From Archangium sp. (GTDB lineage: Bacteria > Myxococcota > Myxococcia > Myxococcales > Myxococcaceae), in the NCBI GenBank assembly GCA_016793585.1, contig JAEUJR010001191.1, positions 1 to 8,556 on the forward strand: DNA of 8,556 nt, in the 5' to 3' direction. Below, piece after piece: positions 1 through 4,614 of the stretch. How positions within the stretch are numbered: position 1 is the stretch's first letter; each line of letters opens with the position of its first letter. The notes under the pieces were generated by a model. The model ran no database searches and was not told where the DNA came from. It saw only the letters and a program-made list of their open reading frames with translations. Made by a program: the position numbers and the translations under genes.

Positions 1-279
1 CACCTCGCGCAGCTCGAGGCGGCACGCCGGCTCACGTACCACGCGGTCGAGCTGTTCGACGCGAAGGAGAGCCCGGTGAAGGAGATCTCGATGGCCAAGC
101 TGGTCACCGGCGATCTCGCCCAGAAGGTGGCGTACGACTGCCAGCAGTTCTACGGCGGCATGGGCTACATCGAAGAGACCCCCATCGCGCGTGCGTGGCG
201 CGACATTCGCCTCATCACCATCGGCGGCGGCACCAGCGAGATCATGAAGGAGATCGTCTCGAAGCTGGTCGGCTTCTGA
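1..279 (+). CDS. Acyl-CoA dehydrogenase, C-terminal part (5' end outside window)
   Basis: The window opens inside this gene; 92 residues to a TGA stop are visible. They form the C-terminal helical bundle of an acyl-CoA dehydrogenase, the FAD enzyme that introduces the alpha-beta double bond in fatty-acid or branched-chain acyl-CoA oxidation. Diagnostic segments are QFYGGMGYIEETPIARAWRD and then RLITIGGGTSEIMKEIV, which contact FAD and close the active site. Medium- and short-chain enzymes carry the catalytic Glu just before the Gly-Thr of this loop. Here that position is Gly (GGGT), as in long-chain and isovaleryl-CoA dehydrogenases, whose base lies on an earlier helix, here outside the window. 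The enzyme is probably of that class; exact substrate cannot be told. The next gene starts 63 nt downstream behind its own promoter-like sequence, so it need not be co-transcribed. Confidence 0.93.
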   Translation, partial: HLAQLEAARRLTYHAVELFDAKESPVKEISMAKLVTGDLAQKVAYDCQQFYGGMGYIEETPIARAWRDIRLITIGGGTSEIMKEIVSKLVGF

Positions 280-305
280 GGGCCGACGCGGGCAGGTGGC
301 TGGCT

Positions 306-333
306 TTGCCTCGCGATCGCCCGTCGTTATAAG
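306..333 (+). promoter_or_regulatory. Possible sigma70-type promoter of the HesB/IscA gene
   Basis: TTGCCT at 306-311 and TATAAG at 328-333 are separated by 16 nt, close to a housekeeping -35/-10 pair. The expected transcription start falls at about 339-342, directly at the ATG at 343, and no Shine-Dalgarno sequence precedes that ATG. The mRNA could therefore be leaderless or nearly so. An 8-bp palindrome, GCGATCGC, sits at 313-320 in the spacer and may be chance. This is pattern matching only. Confidence 0.35.
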
Positions 334-342
334 AACGCGACC

Positions 343-735
343 ATGGACACGACCCTCGCCTCCGATGTTGCGCCTTCGACCTCGACTCCTTCGACTGACG
401 CGGCTGCGCCCGTGCTGGTGCTGACCGACGCCGCCGTCGCGCAGGTCAAAGAGGTGATGGCCACGCAGGGGCTCGAGGGGCACTACCTGACGGTGCGCGT
501 GGTGCCCGCCGGCTGCAGCGGCCTCGGGTACGACCTGAACATGGTGAAGGACATGAAGGAGGGCGATCTGCTCTGGACGCAGGACGGCGTGCAGATCGTC
601 ACCGACAAGCTCTCGGCGAAGTACCTGGCTGGCAGCCGCATGGACTGGGTGAAGACCGACACGGCCGCGGGCTTCCGCTTCGAGAACCCGAACGCGAAGT
701 CGTCGTGCGGGTGCGGTTCGTCGTTCTCGGCCTGA
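343..735 (+). CDS. Iron-sulfur cluster assembly accessory protein, HesB/IscA/ErpA family (A-type carrier)
   Basis: This 130-residue protein belongs to the A-type carriers, small cytosolic proteins that bind a [2Fe-2S] or [4Fe-4S] cluster between subunits and deliver it to apo-proteins. The three invariant ligand cysteines are present: Cys58 in AGCSGLGYDL, and Cys122 and Cys124 in the C-terminal SCGCGSSF. The fold spans roughly residues 24-130, beginning VLVLTDAAVAQVKEVM, the usual ~107 residues. Residues 1-23 form an extra Ser/Thr/Pro/Ala-rich tail that looks disordered. The ATG at 343 is the natural start; the next Met (residue 39) lies inside the fold. No isc or suf genes are adjacent, so it is not part of a visible cluster-assembly operon. 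IscA, ErpA and SufA cannot be separated on this evidence. A lipoprotein gene follows within 10 nt. Confidence 0.93.
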   Translation: MDTTLASDVAPSTSTPSTDAAAPVLVLTDAAVAQVKEVMATQGLEGHYLTVRVVPAGCSGLGYDLNMVKDMKEGDLLWTQDGVQIVTDKLSAKYLAGSRMDWVKTDTAAGFRFENPNAKSSCGCGSSFSA

Positions 736-743
736 GCTTGAAC

Positions 744-1424
744 GTGACGAGGGGGCTCTGGGTGGCGCTCGCGCTCGGCGTAGCCGCGTGCGTGACGACG
801 AAAGACGCAGTGGGTGGCGGAGACTCACGGCTCGATGAAGCCGGCCGCCCCGATGCGCCAGAGCTCCAGAAGCAGGCAGCTGCCTGTGGGCCCGAGGGAA
901 AGGGCGATCTCGTCATTCTCGATGGGCGCACGGGCGGGCCGCTGACGTGTCTGGCTGTCACCATCACGGCCGAGCCTGCGGCATGCCCCGCATCGTCGGA
1001 GTGCCCGTCGACGGTGCTCTATCGAGGTCTCACGAACAAGCAGGGCCAGGTGCTGGCGACGAGCACGTTCGCCGCCGCGCGACTGATCGCCGTCGCCGAC
1101 GGGTTCGCGCCGTCGACGCTCAACAACGCGACCTCGAAGCAGAACACGGTGGCCGAGCTCGAGCTGATGCCGACCGACGGGTACTGGCTCAAGGTGCTCG
1201 ACCCCGACGGGAATTACCTGGCTGACGTCTCGCTCACGTTCAAGCAGGGGGAAGACGTGATCGCGCAGCTGCGCACGAACGTGCTCGCCAACATCGTGTT
1301 TGCGCAGCGCCAGCCGTTCTCAGGCCAGCCCGTCACGGTGCACGCCGAAGGGTTTCAGACGCTGGTCGTGAACGACGTGGCCGAGCTGGGGGAAGACGGC
1401 CACACGCTCGTGCTGCGGCGGTGA
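744..1424 (+). CDS. Putative lipoprotein with two carboxypeptidase-regulatory-like beta-sandwich repeats
   Basis: I do not recognise a named family. From GTG 744 the protein has 226 residues. TTG 738 is an equally possible start, and the frame is open to GTG 705 inside the previous gene. The N-terminus reads MTRGLWVALALGVAAC: a basic n-region, a short hydrophobic core and a lipobox (VAAC) with the lipidation cysteine at residue 16, so it should be exported and lipid-anchored. A Gly/Asp/Glu-rich linker follows. Residues ~54-143 and ~144-226 each look like a small beta-sandwich of the carboxypeptidase regulatory type: a strand with a DGRTGGPL or DPDGNYL turn, a threonine turn, then VADGF or HAEGF before the last strands. 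Four further cysteines (48, 69, 81, 87) could form disulfides. It lies 8 nt behind the iron-sulfur carrier gene but has no obvious link to it. Substrate or partner is unknown. Confidence 0.75.
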   Translation: MTRGLWVALALGVAACVTTKDAVGGGDSRLDEAGRPDAPELQKQAAACGPEGKGDLVILDGRTGGPLTCLAVTITAEPAACPASSECPSTVLYRGLTNKQGQVLATSTFAAARLIAVADGFAPSTLNNATSKQNTVAELELMPTDGYWLKVLDPDGNYLADVSLTFKQGEDVIAQLRTNVLANIVFAQRQPFSGQPVTVHAEGFQTLVVNDVAELGEDGHTLVLRR

Positions 1425-1477
1425 GCTTCGACGCCTCGTCCCGCCATCGTGCGGGCCGAACGAAGTGTCGAAGCTCA
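1422..1477. repeat. Nested inverted repeat at the lipoprotein stop (possible terminator or REP-like element)
   Basis: TGAGCTTCGAC at 1422-1432 is perfectly complementary to GTCGAAGCTCA at 1467-1477. Inside lies a second stem, CCCGC (1440-1444) with GCGGG (1451-1455), plus a short TCGT/ACGA pairing (1436-1439 with 1460-1463). The outer arm begins with the TGA stop of the lipoprotein gene. The hairpin could end its transcript, though no T-run follows. The arm sequence CTTCGAC...GTCGAAG resembles that of the two smaller hairpins at 1692 and 1810, suggesting a dispersed palindromic repeat family. Confidence 0.6.
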
Positions 1478-1691
1478 GCGCCGCGGCACGAGTCAGCTGG
1501 CCACCTCGTTCACCAAAGCGGGGTGACGTCGACGGCCTCTCGATGCGGTGCACGGCGGCACTGCGACTTCATCGACGCGTGGAAGGCCCCAAAGAACCAC
1601 TGGCTCAACTGGGCCGTCGCCGAAGACCTCGTGTCGCGCGGCGAGTGGAGCCAAGCGCTCGACGCGTTCGACGTCGCCGAAGCCTCGAAGG

Positions 1692-1720
1692 CCTTCGACA
1701 CCTGAACAGGGAGTCGAGGC
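1692..1720. repeat. Small hairpin repeat, copy 1
   Basis: A 29-nt unit starting CCTTCGACACCTGAA and ending GTCGAGGC. It matches the unit at 1810-1838 at 26 of 29 positions by eye. CTTCGAC pairs with GTCGAGG (one G-U pair), and inside this CCT pairs with AGG around a GAAC loop. It introduces the TGA that interrupts the TPR-like reading frame. Confidence 0.55.
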
Positions 1721-1809
1721 TCGTCTATCGCGGCCGACGCGAGGGTCGCAGGGAGCGCGGCGACCCTGGTGGTGAAGCACGTGGCCGAGCTGTCCTTCGG
1801 CACCCAGCG

Positions 1810-1838
1810 CCTTCGACACCTGAATAGGCCGTCGAGGC
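1810..1838. repeat. Small hairpin repeat, copy 2
   Basis: Second copy of the 29-nt unit, 118 nt after the first and in the same orientation. Differences are confined to the loop region (C to T, and GA to CC before GTCGAGGC), so the stem-forming arms are conserved while the loop varies. That pattern fits a palindromic dispersed repeat rather than random similarity. Confidence 0.55.
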
Positions 1839-2053
1839 CAACGCGTGCCGCAGGTCGTGCAATGAGGTCAACAGGCGGGACCGAACGATCCGAGCTCGAT
1901 GGCGCCCGAGACGTCGGTGGTGAGCAGCAGGTTCGTGCACCTGCAGAAGGCGGATGGCACGTTCGCCGAGGGCTCCGGGCCGACGCGAGGTACGCAGAGG
2001 CGCGTCAATTCTTGGCCTCGTGTCACCGAAGGCCTCCGCCCGCGCCGAAGTGA

Positions 2054-2249
2054 GCTCGGGGACCCGAAGCCGGTGCGCCTCACGCTCGCGGCGCGACGCG
2101 TCGTTCCGTTCCCGCAGGTGTTCCTCGATCACGAACGAATCGCTCGGGAAGTGCCCGTGACCCGCTGCGAGGACCTCTGTCGACGCGCGCAGCCGCACGC
2201 GTTCCGAACGAGCCGCTGGCACGCCGAGCCCGAAATCGAACTCCAGACC
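2054..2249. other. Gene-free stretch with ambiguous coding signal on both strands
   Basis: No gene can be assigned. A plus-strand frame (segment PVRLTLAARRVVPFPQVFLD) and an opposing minus-strand frame (segments LEFDFGLGVPAARSERVRLR and GHFPSDSFVIEEHLRERNDA) are both open with elevated third-position G/C. The minus-strand reading has the more natural residue composition and a possible GTG at 2273, but no family is recognisable. It may be another gene remnant next to the decayed TPR-like sequence. Confidence 0.25.
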
Positions 2250-2272
2250 TGCGTGGGCAGAAGACCCACGCA
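2250..2272 (-). terminator. Hairpin just past the thioesterase stop, candidate terminator
   Basis: TGCGTGGG (2250-2257) and CCCACGCA (2265-2272) form a perfect 8-bp GC-rich stem with a 7-nt loop. The hairpin lies 8 nt beyond the minus-strand stop at 2281, where a terminator for the minus-strand unit would be expected. No T-run follows on either strand, so efficient intrinsic termination is uncertain. The structure could instead stabilise the 3' end of the mRNA. Confidence 0.45.
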
Positions 2273-2280
2273 CGATTTGG

Positions 2281-2808
2281 TCAGCGCGAGCCCTGAAGCA
2301 CCAGCGCGAGCCAGCGCGCTCCACGATCCTTCCGCGCAAGGCGTTCGGTTCGGCGCTCTCGCGCATCGGCTGCGGCAGCGCGTTCCTCATCGGTGTCGAA
2401 CTCGAGCGGAGGCACGGTGAGCTTCTTCCCGTCTTTGTCGAGGGCGACGAAGGTGAGCAGGGCGCTGGTGGTGAGCTGTCGTTCGCCCGTGACCGGGTGC
2501 TCGCTGTGCACGGTGACGCCAATCTCCATCGAGGTCGTGAAGGCGGCGATGACGCGCGCACGCAGGGTGACGGCCATGCCGACCTTGATCGGCGCGTGAA
2601 AATGCAGATCGTCCATCGAGGCGGTGACGACGGTCTGTCTCGCGTGACGCTGGGCGCAGACGGCCGCGCAGATGTCGATCCACCCCATGACGCTTCCACC
2701 GAACGCCGCGCCGAGCGCGTTGGCGTCGCCCGGCAGGAGAATCTGCGTCATCTCAGTGAGCGAGTCTCTGGGGCGCTTGGCGGGCACGGAGTTCATGGGC
2801 AGCGGCAT
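2281..2808 (-). CDS. Acyl-CoA thioesterase, hot-dog fold (YciA/BFIT-type)
   Basis: The product, 175 residues from ATG 2808, hydrolyses acyl-CoA to free acid and CoA. The single hot-dog domain spans about residues 15-140. Family signatures are EMTQILLPGDANALG followed by FGGSVMGWIDICAAVCAQRH, with Asn30, Gly37-Gly38 and the conserved Asp45 of the central helix. Then come VVTASMDDLHFHAPIKVG, SMEIGVTVHSEHPVTGER and LLTFVALDKDGK. The C-terminus is charged and probably helical. Met5 (2796) is an alternative start. Met20 (2751), 1 nt after the stop of the upstream ORF, would allow tight coupling. However, the sequence before Met20 has good codon bias and resembles family N-termini (S-x-x-E-M-T), so I keep the longer form. 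No clear ribosome binding site is visible. Chain-length preference is unknown. It may serve fatty-acid or CoA homeostasis. Confidence 0.92.
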   Translation of the reverse strand: MPLPMNSVPAKRPRDSLTEMTQILLPGDANALGAAFGGSVMGWIDICAAVCAQRHARQTVVTASMDDLHFHAPIKVGMAVTLRARVIAAFTTSMEIGVTVHSEHPVTGERQLTTSALLTFVALDKDGKKLTVPPLEFDTDEERAAAADARERRTERLARKDRGARWLALVLQGSR

Positions 2809-3286
2809 AGCAGAGCAGTGTGAACCCGAGCCTCATGGCCGGCAGGAATTGTCGCTCGGGGTGCCCGTCGTCGACGAGGCCCAGCTCGATGAGCAGACCA
2901 TGGCGGCGCAGACCTTCGAGGAGCGCCGCTCCACCGCGGTCGACCAGCGTCTGCTCGAACAGTTTCGCCGAGTGCACGAACATTCGGCCGCCCACGTCGT
3001 CGGGCAGTTGCTTCGCCGAGAGGAACAACGACCGCGCCGGCATCGTGCGTTGGTACAACACCTCGTTGTGCGGCAGCAGCCAGAGGTGCGCGAGGGACGC
3101 GGTCTCGCATCGCCCGGTCAAGCAACCCAAGGTCCATCGCGGCACCGGTGGACCTGAACCCAGCTCGAACGCCTCGCTTCGAGAGCGGCTTCCGAGGCTG
3201 GTGTCGATGAGCCGGTGAGCTGCACGACCATCACCGTCGAGCTCGAGCACGCCGTGGTCTCGGGCAAAGGGGACGCCCACAGGCAT
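2753..3286 (-). CDS. Unrecognised protein, probably the intact part of a broken gene
   Basis: I do not recognise the family. From ATG 3286 the ORF gives 177 residues. The middle shows gene-like codon use and composition, with segments LAHLWLLPHNEVLYQRTMPA, RSLFLSAKQLPDDVGGRMFV and LLEGLRRHGLLIELGLVDDG. No transmembrane helix or catalytic motif stands out. Two things suggest damage. Upstream of the ATG the frame continues with convincing sequence (LYDGWPTIEHREP) until a TAG at 3335-3337, so the true start is probably not 3286. At the other end the ORF overlaps the thioesterase by 56 nt, where codon bias favours the thioesterase frame, so the last ~17 residues look like read-through. It sits between FHA protein B and the thioesterase on the same strand. 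It may be a partner of the FHA proteins, but nothing in the sequence shows that. Confidence 0.55.
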   Translation of the reverse strand: MPVGVPFARDHGVLELDGDGRAAHRLIDTSLGSRSRSEAFELGSGPPVPRWTLGCLTGRCETASLAHLWLLPHNEVLYQRTMPARSLFLSAKQLPDDVGGRMFVHSAKLFEQTLVDRGGAALLEGLRRHGLLIELGLVDDGHPERQFLPAMRLGFTLLCYAAAHELRARQAPQRLAH

Positions 3287-3424
3287 GGGCTCACGGTGTT
3301 CGATGGTCGGCCAGCCGTCGTACAGCGCTGGTGGCTAGGGAAGCGGCGGTCGGGCCACATGGAGGGGCCGTGAGCCCGAAGCGCAGGGCCATGAGCGAGA
3401 CCGCGACGATGCGAAGGTCTTCAT
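3287..3424 (-). pseudogene. Disrupted 5' end of the unrecognised gene, with signal-peptide-like sequence
   Basis: An ATG at 3424-3422 overlaps the stop of FHA protein B (ATGA), the usual arrangement for coupled genes. It is in frame with the ORF at 2753-3286, but a TAG at 3335-3337 intervenes and the in-frame peptide is unconvincing. One frame over, from about 3416, the sequence reads LRIVAVSLMALRFGLTA with nearly perfect third-position G/C. One extra base after ATGAAGAC would give MKTLRIVAVSLMALRFGLTA, a plausible export signal. A second shift near 3330-3370 would then be needed to reach LYDGWPTIEHREP. I infer a former secreted or membrane protein with two frameshifts, or sequencing errors in C-runs. 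Confidence 0.4.
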
Positions 3425-4614
3425 CGACGCAAGGACGGCTCGAGCCGCACGACGAACCGAAACGTCGTACCGCGGGGCTCTTGAATGAGGTCTCCCTCGA
3501 GCAGACGCGTCGGCATGGCGGGTCGGCCATTGAGCAGCACGCCGTGCTCCAACGGAACGAGACACCACTGCGGCGCCTCCTGCCGCACCACGAAGCTCTG
3601 GCGAACTCCCTCGCGTCGTACGCCGGGCGCAATCGCTCGCAGGGTCGTCGGGGTCGCGCCACCCACCCACACGCCCGTGTGGAGCGGAATGCGCCCGCTC
3701 TCCTGAGGACCGATCGGCTGAAAGTCGACACCGTCACCGATGCGAACCACCTCGAGCCACGCGTGGCGCACGACAGGCAGCACCTCGGATGGGGGCGTCA
3801 CGAGCCGCGGGAAGCGTGCCGGCAACCGTTCGAGCAACGCCTCCCGAAAGTGTGACGCAGGCAGCGGCGTGGCCAGGTAGCCGAGTGACAGCCGCTCGAG
3901 CGCGGGCAGCTCGGCGCCACTCAGAAGCCCTCGCAGAGCGGCAGCCGCGTCACTCTGCAGGCGGCTCGGCGCCGGCATCGTCCACGTGCACAGATCGACG
4001 GTGAGCGAACGCAGCCACCGGCAGACGCGCAGCGACAACAACCGGCCGAGCAGATCGACGTCCTGAAACGTCGCATCGCTGGTGCATCGCACCCGCGCTC
4101 CCACGACGAGACCGCGCCGCCACTCCAGCTCCAGTCGGCCTGCGTCGACCAGCTCCGAGAGGCCTTCGAGGCACGACTCAGCCCACACGCCCGTGACCAG
4201 CTGTGCCCCCAATGGGTCGCCGTGCTCCGTCAGCCGATCGGCCCAGACCTGCAGCGCGCCCTCGTCGTCTGGAGTGCGATCGATCGCGGCCTCGGCCTCG
4301 GCGTCTCGGTGCTCGGGCTCGTTCAAGAAGACCAGCAGCGTTCCATAGAGATCGATCACGTCGCCGTGTTCGAGGCGCGTTCGGGTCGTGCGGTGCCCGT
4401 TCACCCAGGTGCCGCTCGACGAGTTGCGATCCTCCACGCGCCAGCCGTCGTCCTCCTTCACGAGCACGCAATGCACACGCGACACGCGCGCCGCCGAGAC
4501 CGAGATGGTGTTCTGCTTCGTGCGCCCGACGCTCACTTCGCCGGTGCCCTCGGGGAGCGGCAGCCGCTCGCACTCGAACGTCTCGAGGTCGATTCGCTTG
4601 AGCCACGCGGTCAC
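3421..4614 (-). CDS. FHA protein B: FHA - TIGR02996 - leucine-rich middle - degenerate FHA-like C-terminus
   Basis: The start is GTG 4614, which overlaps the stop of FHA protein A (GTGA) and has a GAGG Shine-Dalgarno 7 nt upstream; upstream ATG codons in the frame lie inside the neighbour. This gives 397 residues. The N-terminal FHA domain (about 3-98) has the phosphothreonine-reading residues: Gly30-Arg31 (SVGRTKQNTI), Ser45 and His48 (VSRVHCVL), and Asn72-Gly73 (SGTWVNG). Residues 106-139 (AIDRTPDDEGALQVWADRLT, then EHGDPLGAQ) are a TIGR02996 repeat-companion domain. The middle (~194-271) is Leu-rich, including WLRSLTVDL and LERLSLGY, like a poor leucine-rich repeat. Residues ~280-391 resemble a second FHA (GVLLNGRP, LLEGDLI, TFRFVV) without the key Arg and His. 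No signal or membrane segment is seen, so it is probably cytosolic. Paralogue of protein A. Likely binds phosphothreonine proteins in Ser/Thr kinase signalling (inference). Confidence 0.85.
   Translation of the reverse strand: MTAWLKRIDLETFECERLPLPEGTGEVSVGRTKQNTISVSAARVSRVHCVLVKEDDGWRVEDRNSSSGTWVNGHRTTRTRLEHGDVIDLYGTLLVFLNEPEHRDAEAEAAIDRTPDDEGALQVWADRLTEHGDPLGAQLVTGVWAESCLEGLSELVDAGRLELEWRRGLVVGARVRCTSDATFQDVDLLGRLLSLRVCRWLRSLTVDLCTWTMPAPSRLQSDAAAALRGLLSGAELPALERLSLGYLATPLPASHFREALLERLPARFPRLVTPPSEVLPVVRHAWLEVVRIGDGVDFQPIGPQESGRIPLHTGVWVGGATPTTLRAIAPGVRREGVRQSFVVRQEAPQWCLVPLEHGVLLNGRPAMPTRLLEGDLIQEPRGTTFRFVVRLEPSLRR

Larger units (their letters stand above)
1560..2053 (+). pseudogene. Decayed gene remnant with TPR-like segments
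   Basis: No intact gene fits this stretch, but pieces of it have codon use typical of real genes here. In one frame, 1569-1702 encodes FIDAWKAPKNHWLNWAVAED followed by LVSRGEWSQALDAFDVAEAS, with about 90% G/C at third positions and the alternating helix pattern of a tetratricopeptide repeat. It stops at TGA 1703-1705, inside a hairpin repeat. The same frame resumes at about 1735 as IAADARVAGSAATLVVKHVA and then loses its coding character at a second copy of the repeat. At 1900-1974 the good frame is shifted (SVVSSRFVHLQKADGTFAEG), and at 1975-2024 it returns to the first frame (LRADARYAEARQFLASC), again TPR-like. I infer a former plus-strand gene broken by repeats and at least one frameshift. 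The opposite strand is also partly open here, and the boundaries are approximate. Confidence 0.4.

Noticed and set aside
705..743. Lipoprotein start at GTG 705
   Set aside because: It would overlap the conserved C-terminal cysteine motif of the iron-sulfur carrier and give an overlong n-region with an extra hydrophobic stretch before the signal peptide.
1725..2699. A 324-codon minus-strand frame through the thioesterase and the gap
   Set aside because: Its first half is the shifted shadow of the thioesterase gene and the rest crosses repeats and remnants; no single protein is supported. Only the 2054-2275 part is kept as an open question.
2672..3157. Plus-strand frame opposite the unrecognised gene (Gln/Glu/Arg-rich)
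   Set aside because: Some third-position bias, but the minus-strand reading has better bias and a more natural sequence, and it fits the strand of its neighbours.
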